From positions 2,532,001 to 2,596,000 of the forward strand of contig NZ_JAEKEL010000001.1 in the NCBI RefSeq assembly GCF_016651105.1: DNA of 64,000 bases, given 5' to 3'. This stretch comes from Pseudomonas sp. TH15. Lineage in GTDB: Bacteria; Pseudomonadota; Gammaproteobacteria; Pseudomonadales; Pseudomonadaceae. The notes beneath the pieces are model-generated. The model saw only the letters and a list, made by a program, of their open reading frames with translations. It was not told the DNA's origin and did no database searches. This document shows positions 45,441 to 54,045 of the stretch, piece by piece; positions within the stretch are counted from its first letter, which is position 1, and each line of letters begins with the position of its first letter. Both the position numbers and the translations under genes were made by a program.

Positions 45441-45926
45441 TTATTGCGGTGCCAAAACTCTTCCCGGTGAATCGCCAAACTGAATCAACCCCACCCCCGC
45501 AATCAACAACAGCGCCCCAAACACCCGTGGCAAGGTCAGCTGTTTCTCTACCAACCCGAACAAACCGAAGTGATCCAGCATCATAGAAGCCAGCACCTGC
45601 CCGGCCAGTGCCAAGGCGATAAACCCAGAAGCTCCGAGTTTGGGCAGCAACACCACCGCCAGCGCCACAAAACACACGCCAAACGCACCACCGGCCCACA
45701 TCCACAACGGCGCCTTGCTGATAAAAGCCCCTGACGGCAACGGCAATCGCAACGCCAGAATCACCGGCAACAAAACCAGCACACTCACCAGCAACGACGC
45801 CAGCGTCGCCCACAACGGATGCCCCAGCCCGCGCCCGAGGTTGGCGTTGATCGCGCTCTGAAACGGCACGACCGCCCCGGCAATCACCGCCAGCACTAAC
45901 AGGCCGGCCCAATGCAACGTACTCAT
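45441..45926 (-). CDS. YdcZ-family (DUF606) DMT transporter
   Basis: 161 residues with five predicted membrane helices, the half-size architecture of DUF606/YdcZ proteins of the DMT superfamily, which act as dimers. The start segment VVPFQSAINANLGRGLG is family typical. It is divergent from a LysR-family gene across 69 nt, so that regulator may control it. Substrate unknown. Confidence 0.85.
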   Translation of the reverse strand: MSTLHWAGLLVLAVIAGAVVPFQSAINANLGRGLGHPLWATLASLLVSVLVLLPVILALRLPLPSGAFISKAPLWMWAGGAFGVCFVALAVVLLPKLGASGFIALALAGQVLASMMLDHFGLFGLVEKQLTLPRVFGALLLIAGVGLIQFGDSPGRVLAPQ

Positions 45927-45995
45927 GATCTTCTCTCCAACAGGTTTTGCTGGACTCTAGGGTATTCGCCGCGCAAATTTAAATTCCAAATAGCT

Positions 45996-46916
45996 ATGTT
46001 GGATATGCATCAGATGAATGAACTTCGGCGCATCGACCTCAACCTGCTGGTGATCCTCGACGCCTTGCTCAGCGAGCAACACGTGACCCGCGCCGCCGAG
46101 CGCCTGCACCTGAGTCAGCCGGCGGTCAGTCATGCGTTGGCGCGATTACGCGACTTGCTCAGTGATCCATTGCTGGTGCGCGCTGGCGCCAGCCTTGTAC
46201 CGACCCCGCGTGCGATGGAATTGATCGCGCCACTGACCGAAGCCCTGGCCCAGGTGCAATCACTGTTGGCTCCGAACACCTTCGATCCGGCGACCGCCAA
46301 GCGCACGTTTCGCCTGGCGATGTCCGACTACGGCGCCGCCATCGTTCTGCCGGGGCTGATTCGCACCTTGCGCCGGGAAGCGCCGGGCATCGACCTGCAA
46401 ATCAGCCACGCCAGCCGCGAAGGCATGCTCGATGGCGTGCTCAACGGCGATATCGACGTCGCGGCAGGGGTGTTTCCGGAACTGCCGAACGAGCTGCGCA
46501 GCACGCCGCTGTTCGACGAGCACTACGCCTGCCTGCTCGACCGCAACAGCCTGCCCGCCGACGGCGTACTCGACCTGCCAACCTACCTGGCCCGCCCCCA
46601 TGTCCTGCTGGAAATGCGCGGCAGCGGCACCCCGGAAATCGAACGGGCGCTGACGTCCCTGCGCGAACGCCGTCGCGTGGCCATCAGCCTGCCGCACTGG
46701 AGCGTTGCGCCGGAGTTTATTAGCGGTACGGATTTGATTCTGACGGTGGCGTCGCGTGGGTTGCGCAGCGTTGATGAGCAGTCGCTGATTGTTGTTCCGC
46801 CGCCATTTCATATTCCATCGTTTACGTTTGTGTTGGCGTGGCATAAGCGGCGGGGTGGGGATCAGGCGTTGAACTGGTTGAACCGGAAGATAGAGGAGGG
46901 GATAGTGCGCGGCTGA
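45996..46916 (+). CDS. LysR-family transcriptional regulator
   Basis: 306 residues from the ATG at 45996; two later in-frame ATGs (46005, 46014) are also possible. The LysR HTH is clear (LLSEQHVTRAAERLHLSQPAVSHALARLRDLL) and the PBP-like effector domain (about 95-300) is NodD/LinR-like, with FRLAMSDYGAAIVLPGL at its start. It is divergent from the YdcZ transporter gene. The short intergenic segment with TTAAATTCCAAATAGCTA may hold the T-N11-A site. Confidence 0.88.
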   Translation: MLDMHQMNELRRIDLNLLVILDALLSEQHVTRAAERLHLSQPAVSHALARLRDLLSDPLLVRAGASLVPTPRAMELIAPLTEALAQVQSLLAPNTFDPATAKRTFRLAMSDYGAAIVLPGLIRTLRREAPGIDLQISHASREGMLDGVLNGDIDVAAGVFPELPNELRSTPLFDEHYACLLDRNSLPADGVLDLPTYLARPHVLLEMRGSGTPEIERALTSLRERRRVAISLPHWSVAPEFISGTDLILTVASRGLRSVDEQSLIVVPPPFHIPSFTFVLAWHKRRGGDQALNWLNRKIEEGIVRG

Positions 46917-46937
46917 AATGTTTTCAAGGAGTGGGGA

Positions 46938-47660
46938 GTGACAGTGAAGTCTGGCTGGATCAGGTGTGTGGTGCTGTGTGGCGGGTTGATGGCGGGGCAG
47001 GCGTTTGCCGATTGCACGCCGGCCACCTTAGCCGGGCAGCAGGATTTATCGGTGTGCAAGGATTGGCCGGCCTATCCGGGGCTGATCCTCAGTGCCGAGG
47101 CTCGGTTAAAGCACGGTGGTGCGCAAGCGCTCGATACCTACGATGTCGACGTGACTGTTTTGCAGGGTGTTCAACCTGATCCTGTTGCGACGTATCACCA
47201 AGCGGCTGCCATCACCTTGGATGGCGTCAGTTTGCAAGAACTGACACTCGATACCGCTCGCTACAAACTCACCCCAGAGCTTAGAGCATTCGGTGTACGG
47301 GCAACTCTCAATAACGGTTCTCGCCTGAACCCCCTGAGGGAAAATCAACTTTCACTCTACGTCAGGGAGGGTGCAAAGTTACGACCAGTCCTCAGCCAGT
47401 TGGTGGTTTATCGCTATGGCGGTGAATGGGACGGTGAGTGTACCGGCGAGCGCTATGAAACTTCGAGAACACTGGAAATCGGCAAAACCAGCTCTCATGG
47501 TTATGCGGACTTGATTGTCAAAACTCAGGAAACAGGCACGTCGAATGTTGTTAAGGGCGCTGACTGTGAAGATAAAATCACCGTCTACGACCCGGTGCTG
47601 ACGACACTGCGCTATGACGGAAAGTCTTACGTCCTGCCCAAGGGTTTCAAAGGCGACTGA
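46938..47660 (+). CDS. Secreted Cys-paired protein, paralogue A, unknown function
   Basis: 240 residues from a GTG at 46938, with a signal peptide cut near AFA-D (about 25). The mature part has four Cys in spacing shared with the next gene: ADC, SVCKDWPA, GECTGE, GADCEDK. Shared blocks are LDTARYKLTPELRAFGVR and LSLYVREGAKLRPVLSQLVVY. The family is not known to me. It is 36 nt upstream of its paralogue, so the two probably form one operon of duplicated periplasmic proteins. Confidence 0.7.
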   Translation: MTVKSGWIRCVVLCGGLMAGQAFADCTPATLAGQQDLSVCKDWPAYPGLILSAEARLKHGGAQALDTYDVDVTVLQGVQPDPVATYHQAAAITLDGVSLQELTLDTARYKLTPELRAFGVRATLNNGSRLNPLRENQLSLYVREGAKLRPVLSQLVVYRYGGEWDGECTGERYETSRTLEIGKTSSHGYADLIVKTQETGTSNVVKGADCEDKITVYDPVLTTLRYDGKSYVLPKGFKGD

Positions 47661-47696
47661 CAGCCTGCTCAACACTACTTTTATCAAGGAAGAACA

Positions 47697-48413
47697 ATGC
47701 TCACGCCCACCAGGCTCCTTATTACCCTCAGTTTCCTGGCGCTCATCCCTCAAGCCCAGGCCGCCTGCCAGACCAAAGACTTCGACGGCAAATCCCTGTC
47801 ACGCTGCAAAGTCTGGCCGGCGTTCCAGAATCAGGCGATCGCGGTCAAATCGACTTACCTCGCCGATGTCGGCGGTGACGATGCCGGGGTGTTCGATCTG
47901 GACTTGTCGGTGGTCAATGCCAGCAACGCAAAACCTATTGCCACATACCATAAGCCGGGCGCGTTCAACTCCGACGCCATTCGCCTGGATGACCTGCGCA
48001 TCGACACCGCGCGCTATCGATTGGCGCCGAACGTACGGGCTTTCGGCGTGCGTTCAATGTTCGGCCACAGTTCCAGCGCCATTCCCTATGAGAAAACCGA
48101 TCTGACGCTGTATGTCCGCGAGGGCGATGCGCTGCGGCCGGTGCTGGAAGGCCTGGTGGTGTTCAAAAACCACGGTGAATTCATGAGCGACTGCGACGGA
48201 TACACGAAGACGCTGCGCAGGACTGTCGACATCGGCACGTCGAGTCACCACGGTTTTGCCGATTTGCTCATCACCACCAGCGGCAGCAAAATGAAAAACA
48301 CCAAGTCGGGAAGTCAGTGCGTTTCGAAAACCACCGACCTGAAGAAAACCCAGGTCACCCTGACCTACGATGGCCAGCAATACATCGTTCCCGAGGACTT
48401 CAGAGGTTACTGA
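47697..48413 (+). CDS. Secreted Cys-paired protein, paralogue B, unknown function
   Basis: 238 residues with a signal peptide cut near AQA-A (about 22). It has the same four Cys ([23 protein letters not shown]) and blocks [18 protein letters not shown] and [21 protein letters not shown] as paralogue A, at roughly 35 percent identity by eye. The paired Cys suggest two disulfides. It lies 4 nt before fosA, which may just be read-through. Confidence 0.72.
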   Translation: MLTPTRLLITLSFLALIPQAQAACQTKDFDGKSLSRCKVWPAFQNQAIAVKSTYLADVGGDDAGVFDLDLSVVNASNAKPIATYHKPGAFNSDAIRLDDLRIDTARYRLAPNVRAFGVRSMFGHSSSAIPYEKTDLTLYVREGDALRPVLEGLVVFKNHGEFMSDCDGYTKTLRRTVDIGTSSHHGFADLLITTSGSKMKNTKSGSQCVSKTTDLKKTQVTLTYDGQQYIVPEDFRGY

Positions 48414-48417
48414 CACG

Positions 48418-48834
48418 ATGCTTACAGGCCTCAACCACCTGACCCTGGCGGTCAGTGATCTGCAGCGCAGCCTGGCGTTTTATCGCGATGTGCTGCAGCT
48501 GCGCGTCGAAGCGACGTGGGACGCCGGCGCCTATCTGTCGCTGCCGGGTTTGTGGCTGTGTCTGTCGCTTGATCCCCAGCGCAAGGCCGGGCCGAACGCC
48601 GACTACACCCATTATGCGTTCAGCTTGAATGCCAAGGACTTCCCGAATTTCGTGCAGAAGTTAAAAGCGTCGAACGTTCAGGAATGGCGCGACAACCGCA
48701 GCGAAGGTGCGTCGTTCTACTTCCTCGACCCGGACGGCCACAAGCTTGAAGTCCATGTCGGTGACCTGGCCTCACGCCTGGCAGCCTGTCGGCAAAAACC
48801 GTATGCCGGCATGCGTTTTTACGACGAGCAGTGA
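48418..48834 (+). CDS. fosA: Fosfomycin glutathione transferase, FosA type
   Basis: 138 residues from the ATG at 48418. Metal ligands match FosA: His7 (GLNHLTLAV), His65 (DYTHYAF) and Glu111 (HKLEVHVGD). The NRSEG and [10 protein letters not shown] motifs and the C-terminal [15 protein letters not shown] are nearly identical to the P. aeruginosa enzyme. It adds glutathione to fosfomycin using Mn and K. A start 4 nt after the preceding gene suggests co-transcription. Confidence 0.92.
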   Translation: MLTGLNHLTLAVSDLQRSLAFYRDVLQLRVEATWDAGAYLSLPGLWLCLSLDPQRKAGPNADYTHYAFSLNAKDFPNFVQKLKASNVQEWRDNRSEGASFYFLDPDGHKLEVHVGDLASRLAACRQKPYAGMRFYDEQ

Positions 48835-48894
48835 TCAGGCGCAATCGGCTGATATAGACTGGCCACCACGTGTTCCGGCGCTTGCAGGTTTTCC

Positions 48895-49533
48895 ATGACT
48901 CCATCGCTGCTAATGGCCGTGCTCGCTTCCGGTTTTATCTACGGCATCACACCCGGGCCGGGCGTGCTGGCGGTGTTCGGGATTGGCGCGGCCCGTGGTC
49001 GGCGCGCGGGGGCGGGGTTCTTGTGCGGGCATTTGCTCGGGGATGTGGTTTGGTGCAGCACCGCGTTGATCGCGATTGTCGGCGCCCGGGAAATCGGCAG
49101 TACCGCGTTCGATGTGTTGGGCGTGCTCAGCGGCCTGTATTTGTTCTGGCTCGGCCTGCGCGCGGTTCGCGCTCGTCGCAGCAGCGCCGAAGCACCGCAA
49201 GGGCCGGCGCGGCAGCCGTTCTGGCACGGTATTTTGTTTGGCCTGACCAATCCGAAAGCCTATCCGGTGGCGGTGGCGACCTTCACCGCGCTGTTGTCCA
49301 GCCGCGCCGAATTGCTCCATTGGTCGATGCTGCCGTGGCTGATTGCCCTGAGCTTTGTGGGCGGATTGCTGGCGTACGCTATCCTCATTGGCATTGTCGG
49401 TGCGCGGCGGGTGCGCACCTTGTATCAACGCCATGAACTGTTGATCACCCGGTTGTGCGGGGTGATGTTTATCGGTTTCGCCATCAATGCCCTCGCGCAT
49501 GCATTGCCGGGGTTGGTGACGAACAAGGCTTGA
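48895..49533 (+). CDS. LysE-family exporter
   Basis: 212 residues with six predicted membrane helices. The LysE/RhtB signature SGFIYGITPGPGVLAVF near the N-terminus and FWHGILFGLTNPKAYPVAVATF are present. The family exports amino acids or small metabolites. It starts 60 nt after fosA. No amino acid is indicated by the context. Confidence 0.86.
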   Translation: MTPSLLMAVLASGFIYGITPGPGVLAVFGIGAARGRRAGAGFLCGHLLGDVVWCSTALIAIVGAREIGSTAFDVLGVLSGLYLFWLGLRAVRARRSSAEAPQGPARQPFWHGILFGLTNPKAYPVAVATFTALLSSRAELLHWSMLPWLIALSFVGGLLAYAILIGIVGARRVRTLYQRHELLITRLCGVMFIGFAINALAHALPGLVTNKA

Positions 49534-49623
49534 GGCTGATTGCAGGGAGGCGTCAGTGACACAGTCATAACGGTCAAGGACGGTTTTTTTATCGCTGCAT
49601 TCTCCGGACACGCTCCCTGCACC

Positions 49624-50973
49624 ATGGCCACCAGAAATTCCGCGCCTTTGGCGAGTTACATTGACCTGTTGCTGGACGCCGTTTGTGCGGTGGATAAACA
49701 AGGTCGCTTTGTATTTGTCAGTGCAGCCTGCGAGCGTATTTTCGGTTACACCCCTGACGAACTGATCGGCCAGCCGATGATCGACCTGGTGCACCCCGCC
49801 GACCGTCAGCGCACCCTCGATGCCGCGCGGGAAATCATGGGCGGCGAGCCCAAGCTCAACTTCGAAAACCGTTACCTGCGCAAGGACGGCCGCGTGGCGC
49901 ATATCCTCTGGTCGGCACGTTGGTCGGAAGTCGATCAACTGCGCATCGCCGTGGCCCGGGACATCACCGAACGCAAACAGGCCGAGTCACGACAAGCGGC
50001 GTTGTATGCGATTTCCGAAGCAGCCCATGCAGCGGAAGATTTGCTGGCGCTGTTCAAACGCATCCACTCGATCATCGGCGAATGGTTGCCGGCGCTGAAT
50101 TTCTCCGTCGCGCTGTACGACGAACACTGTGCGCAGCTGAACTTTCCCTATCACGTCGACGACCGCGAACATCAGCCCGAACTGCCGGGCACCGTCACCG
50201 GACGCTTGTGCGCCGAGGTGATTCGCAGCGGTCAGCCGATCCTGTTGACGCCGGACCAGGATGACCCACCCGAGGGCTTCGAAGTGTTGGTGGCGGGGCA
50301 GGACTCACCGTGCTGGCTCGGCGTGCCACTGAACTCGCAAAACGGCACCATCGGCGCGCTGATCGTCAAAAGCGTGGCCGGTGGCGAGCGCTACACCGAG
50401 CAAGACAAAGAACTGCTGCAATACGTCTGCGCCCAAGTGGCGACTGCCATCGAACGCAAGCAATTGCACGCGCGGCTGCAGCGCATGGCCCAGTACGATC
50501 AACTGACCCAGTTGCCGAACCGCGAATTACTCCGCGACCGGCTCAAGGCGTCGCTGGCGCGGGCCCGTTTGGAGGGCGGACGGATGGCGTTGCTGTACGT
50601 TGATCTCGACCGTTTCAAACAGGTCAACGACACCCACGGCCATGCGGTCGGCGACATGCTGCTGCAAGCGGTGGCCAATCGGCTCAAGGGTTGCGTGCGC
50701 GATAGCGACACGGTGGCACGCATCGGCGGGGATGAGTTCGTGGTGCTGCTGCACAGCATTCATGCGGCCGAAGACGCCGCCAGCGTCGCCGCAAAAATCC
50801 GTCAGGTGCTGGTGCAGCCTTTGCGCCTGGACGGCCACAGCCTGAACATCGAACCCAGCATCGGTGCAGCGCTCTATCCCGAGCACGGCACAGAAGAAAA
50901 GCAGTTGTTCCGCTACGCCGATGAGGCCATGTACGCAGTCAAACGCCTGCGTCACCCGCCGCTTGAGGTCTGA
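49624..50973 (+). CDS. PAS-GAF-GGDEF diguanylate cyclase
   Basis: 449 residues from the ATG at 49624. An N-terminal PAS domain (about 10-120, with FVSAACERIFGYTPDELIG and VARDITERKQ) is followed by a GAF domain (about 135-280) and a C-terminal GGDEF domain with intact GGDEF (368-372). An RxxD inhibitory site (359-362) sits five residues before it, so product feedback is expected. No EAL domain. A cytoplasmic sensor that would make cyclic di-GMP. Confidence 0.9.
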   Translation: MATRNSAPLASYIDLLLDAVCAVDKQGRFVFVSAACERIFGYTPDELIGQPMIDLVHPADRQRTLDAAREIMGGEPKLNFENRYLRKDGRVAHILWSARWSEVDQLRIAVARDITERKQAESRQAALYAISEAAHAAEDLLALFKRIHSIIGEWLPALNFSVALYDEHCAQLNFPYHVDDREHQPELPGTVTGRLCAEVIRSGQPILLTPDQDDPPEGFEVLVAGQDSPCWLGVPLNSQNGTIGALIVKSVAGGERYTEQDKELLQYVCAQVATAIERKQLHARLQRMAQYDQLTQLPNRELLRDRLKASLARARLEGGRMALLYVDLDRFKQVNDTHGHAVGDMLLQAVANRLKGCVRDSDTVARIGGDEFVVLLHSIHAAEDAASVAAKIRQVLVQPLRLDGHSLNIEPSIGAALYPEHGTEEKQLFRYADEAMYAVKRLRHPPLEV

Positions 50974-51089
50974 ACGTTCGCTGCCGTTCGTCGCAGCATC
51001 CCCAGCTTTTCTAAACCTTTGGGCGGATCTGAATTCAGATTCTTTGCGAGTGTTTGCTCGCCGAAATCATCACCAAGAGGAAGAGAATC

Positions 51090-51248
51090 ATGCCTACTTC
51101 AAGAAACTCGAACTCGGGAAACTTCGCCAACGATCGAACGAAGGCATCTGAAGCCGGTCGCAAAGGTGGGAAAACCACCACCACGACTGTCGAGAAAGAC
51201 CCTGCGAAAACCGATATGGGCCGCAAAGGTGGTCAGAAGTCTCGGTAG
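51090..51248 (+). CDS. Small KGG-motif stress-induced protein
   Basis: 52 residues from the ATG at 51090 (AAGAGGAAGAG upstream). Two Lys-Gly-Gly motifs (GRKGGKT and GRKGGQK) place it with the con-10/GsiB-like KGG family of hydrophilic stress proteins. It is followed after 26 nt by a clear terminator. Expected to be induced in stationary phase or osmotic stress, which is inference. Confidence 0.82.
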   Translation: MPTSRNSNSGNFANDRTKASEAGRKGGKTTTTTVEKDPAKTDMGRKGGQKSR

Positions 51249-51274
51249 TGGTGAAGGATGTTTTGATTGAGCGG

Positions 51275-51303
51275 CGGGGGCGAAAGCCCCCGTTTGAATT
51301 TTT
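51275..51303 (+). terminator. Rho-independent terminator after the KGG gene
   Basis: Perfect 7-bp stem CGGGGGC/GCCCCCG with GAAA loop (51275-51292), followed by TTTGAATTTTT. Confidence 0.85.
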
Positions 51304-51321
51304 CAGAAGGAGGGCGCGACC

Positions 51322-51825
51322 ATGAGCCGGATGGCCACCCATTTACGCAACGCCAGTTTTGCCACGCTACTGGGCCTGTGTGCCACCAGCGCCTTTGCGC
51401 AGTCGCCTGCCGACTTCATCAACGATGCGTCCGCCAAAGGCATGGCCGACATCGAAGCCAGCCGTCTGGCGCATCAGAAAACTGAATCCAAAGAGGTTAA
51501 GGACTACACCATCGTGGTCATCAACGACCTGACCACCGCCAACCAGCACCTGGCGAAAATCGCCAAGAAGCTCGACCTGCCGGTGGCGCCTCGCGAGGAC
51601 GTGATCGACAAGTCCAAAGCGCTGATTCCGCAAGTTAAGGAAGACGCGGCCTTCGATCAGGCTTATGTCGCCAGTCAGGTGAAAACCACCCAAGAAGCCA
51701 TCGCGCAGATCCAGCAAGAAGCGCAGACCACCGACGTGCCGGAAATCAAAGCGTTTGCCGAAGAAACCCTGCCAAAACTGCAAAACCACCTGCAGATGGC
51801 CAAGGCGTTGCAAGCCAGCCGCTAA
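51322..51825 (+). CDS. DUF4142-family exported protein
   Basis: 167 residues with a signal peptide cut near AFA-Q (about 26). The DUF4142 ferritin-like helical pattern is present: FINDASAKGMADIEASRLA, KDYTIVVINDLTTANQHL and a QHLAKIAKKL segment. Periplasmic; often linked with stress in Gram-negative bacteria. Its own transcript is likely, since the KGG terminator precedes it. Confidence 0.83.
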   Translation: MSRMATHLRNASFATLLGLCATSAFAQSPADFINDASAKGMADIEASRLAHQKTESKEVKDYTIVVINDLTTANQHLAKIAKKLDLPVAPREDVIDKSKALIPQVKEDAAFDQAYVASQVKTTQEAIAQIQQEAQTTDVPEIKAFAEETLPKLQNHLQMAKALQASR

Positions 51826-51846
51826 ACTCCAGTAGCCCTGATGTCT

Positions 51847-51957
51847 CCTGTGGCGAGGGGATTTTGTGGCGAGGGGATTTATCCCCGTCGGCTGCGAAGC
51901 AGCCCCTAAATACAGGGCCGCTTCGCCCACCAGCGCAAGCAAGCTCCCTCGCCACCA
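51847..51957. repeat. Palindromic repeat (GTGGCGAGGG type) with a duplicated left end
   Basis: The left side reads CTGTGGCGAGGGGATTTTGT then GGCGAGGGGATTTATCCCC, a 14-nt tandem copy of the unit end. The right side is GCAAGCAAGCTCCCTCGCCA. Inner arms GGCTGCGAAGCAGCC and CCGCTTCGCC enclose the loop. Confidence 0.8.
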
Positions 51958-51969
51958 ATGACCCTATGA

Positions 51970-52380
51970 CTAGCACTCATTCAAATCCTGTTTCGGCTTG
52001 CTCTTCTCACCCAGCCCCTCAAGGTTGAAAACCTCTCCCTCGCCCAACGAGCGGTAATGCCTGCGTAGCGCCTCTAGTTGCTTGAGATCCAGCGCCTCCA
52101 GCCCCAGCATCGCGTTCTGTGCCTCTTTGGTCACCAGCAGCAGTTCATCGATCTTCAGATGCAGGATGTCGGTGTCGCGGTTCTGCGTGTTCTGGATCAG
52201 GAACACCATCAGAAAAGTGATGATGGTCGTTGAGGTATTGATGATCAGTTGCCAAGTGTCATTGAAATGAAAAATCGGCCCGCTCAACCCCCACAACCCG
52301 ATCAGGATCAACGCCCCCATGAACGTCTTCGGGCTACCGGCCCATAAAGCGAGCTTCTGGGAAATCTTCGCGAATTTCAT
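51970..52380 (-). CDS. Small membrane protein, low-affinity iron permease family
   Basis: 136 residues from the ATG at 52380; a start further upstream at 52461 is possible but less likely. Two membrane helices (about 18-36 and 43-62) with the family motif GLWGLSGPIFHFNDTWQLIINT and ITFLMVFLIQNTQNRDT, then a cytoplasmic helical tail. The family name 'low-affinity iron permease' comes from similarity to fungal Fet4, and transport by the short bacterial form is unproven. Confidence 0.78.
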   Translation of the reverse strand: MKFAKISQKLALWAGSPKTFMGALILIGLWGLSGPIFHFNDTWQLIINTSTTIITFLMVFLIQNTQNRDTDILHLKIDELLLVTKEAQNAMLGLEALDLKQLEALRRHYRSLGEGEVFNLEGLGEKSKPKQDLNEC

Positions 52381-52499
52381 AGCCGTATTCCTTATTGGGG
52401 GCGTCTGAAATTCAGACACTGACGGCGTTGTGAAAATTCGACTGGCATCGTGTTTGTCCATGAAAAACCGGCCTGTTGACCGGTTCGATCCTGAGTATC

Positions 52500-53042
52500 C
52501 TAGGGCTTGATCTCGACTTTAGTCTGCCAGCTGAAATACCCCACAGCCTCACACTGTTGATTCACCAACATAAAACTCAACTCGCACTGTGTGACCCCGG
52601 CAGCCTTCACCGTGCAAACCCAGAAGTGGTCATCAGCCTTGCGACTGGCCGGCACTGTCGGGTTTTCGGGGTTGGGGGCGGGCACGGTGAGGTCGGGGTG
52701 GACTTCCAGGTGGGGGTCTGAGAGGGCGCCACTCTGCGTCACGGTCAGGCGATAGATCACGACGCTGTGTTCGGCGATCAGGCTGATCGACCTGCCACGT
52801 AAATGAATGTTGCGACCGACCTCGACAGGTAATGTCAGTTTGCTGTCATTTATAACAATTTCTTTCGAGATATTTCCCAGGGTGAAAAAGATCAGGCCAT
52901 CGCTAATGCTGGTGGGTGCTGCCGCGTCCTGGCTTGGCTGTGGGTAGCGCAAGAGCACTGATTCGGCATCGACGACCAGCAGAACATTGTTGGCCGTCGC
53001 GACACTGGATGAAGGCGATTTGATCGGTTCGGAAGTCATCAT
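52500..53042 (-). CDS. AidA/PixA-family inclusion-body protein, copy 1
   Basis: 180 residues, no signal peptide. It contains VLLVVDAESVLLRYPQPSQDAAAPTSI and SDGLIFFTLGN, the start of the AidA/PixA domain, then DDHFWVCTVKAAGVTQCELSFMLV. PixA is the cytoplasmic inclusion protein of Xenorhabdus. The role here is unknown. A second, divergent copy lies upstream on the same strand (120 nt gap). Confidence 0.82.
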   Translation of the reverse strand: MMTSEPIKSPSSSVATANNVLLVVDAESVLLRYPQPSQDAAAPTSISDGLIFFTLGNISKEIVINDSKLTLPVEVGRNIHLRGRSISLIAEHSVVIYRLTVTQSGALSDPHLEVHPDLTVPAPNPENPTVPASRKADDHFWVCTVKAAGVTQCELSFMLVNQQCEAVGYFSWQTKVEIKP

Positions 53043-53162
53043 GGATTCCTTTCATGATGTTGGCACAAGACGGCAGCCGCTTCGGTTCATGCAAGACATC
53101 CTGTTCCCGACGAAACGGCAACGATTTGGGAAGGCCCCTTGTTGCCAAGGGGCCAGCCTTCG

Positions 53163-53666
53163 TCAGTTGCTGATGGTGATGAACGGATCCCACGAGCAGC
53201 AGCCGACGATTTTGCAGTCGCGATCAACGATCAGGAAATGGAAGTGATAGGTCACGCTACCGCACGAAAGTGTTTCCGAAGACCAGTAATGGTTATCGAC
53301 TTTCTGGCAGCTCGGCACCGATGGGTTGCTGGTGTTAGGGACGGCGACGCAGGCCGTAGCCTTGCGTGGCGAAGGCGGGGTGATCAACTCGTTGCCGACG
53401 TTGCCAATGAACTTGTAGAAAATCACAGCCTTCTCGAAGCTTTGTGACAGGCTGGTTTCACGCCAGCGAATCATATCGCCCACGCTGGCTTTCACGTTGA
53501 GCTCGCCACCGGCCTGGCCATTTATCACGTTGTCCCGGTTTGTCACCATGTACACATGATTAACGTCGATCATCGTTGGCGAAGCGGGGTTTTTGCTGAT
53601 GTTCGGATAGTTTTTCAGAATGGTTTCAGTGTCGATAGTGACCAGCACATCCGTGAATCGAGACAT
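53163..53666 (-). CDS. AidA/PixA-family inclusion-body protein, copy 2
   Basis: 167 residues, no signal peptide. It has the same frame of motifs as copy 1: VLVTIDTETILKNYPNISKNPASPT, HVYMVTNRDNV and KVDNHYWSSETLSCGSVTYHFHFLIVDRDC. Identity to copy 1 is low, so the duplication is old. It is first in a likely two-gene operon with copy 1. Confidence 0.83.
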   Translation of the reverse strand: MSRFTDVLVTIDTETILKNYPNISKNPASPTMIDVNHVYMVTNRDNVINGQAGGELNVKASVGDMIRWRETSLSQSFEKAVIFYKFIGNVGNELITPPSPRKATACVAVPNTSNPSVPSCQKVDNHYWSSETLSCGSVTYHFHFLIVDRDCKIVGCCSWDPFITISN

Positions 53667-54045
53667 AGTAAAGCTCCTTGTTCATAGTGAGTGCCTGGCA
53701 TCTTTCCAGGCGCGACAACGCTTGCTTGCCTTGCGGCCGTTGTTGAAACACTACGGGCGGAACCCACCGATCTCGGGGCATGAACTGGCCTTGCTCCCTG
53801 CGTGTAAATTGACAGGTCGGGTTCCTTCCGACTGGCCGCGAGTAGGACTATAGATGCGATATGTAGGCTGTCAAAATTGCTTTACCAATCGCTCGACGAA
53901 CGGTCGAGAAAAGGCGTCAATCCTGCCAATTGGCGATAAAAAACAGCGTACGCAGACATGCTTTGAAATGAGTCGCTCTGGAGCAGATCGTGATCCAGCC
54001 TGTATTGTGATCAACCGCTGCAAGGTTCCCTGACAGGAGAGCGCA
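53667..54045. other. Intergenic region between AidA/PixA copy 2 and tam
   Basis: 379 nt with no supported gene. It should hold the promoters of both divergent genes. I see TTGACA at 53809-53814, but no suitably spaced -10 box, so no promoter is claimed. Confidence 0.5.

Noticed and set aside
43925..45478. Long minus-strand frame opposite the MFS permease
   Set aside because: Composition is that of a shadow (many Gln, His and Arg) and the permease on the plus strand has clear helices and motifs.
2042..51957. CRISPR-like regular repeats
   Set aside because: The repeats are palindromic pairs far apart with no spacers of equal length and no cas genes.
53809..53860. Promoter from TTGACA at 53809 with TATAGA at 53849
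   Set aside because: The spacing of 34 nt is far from the 16-18 nt needed.
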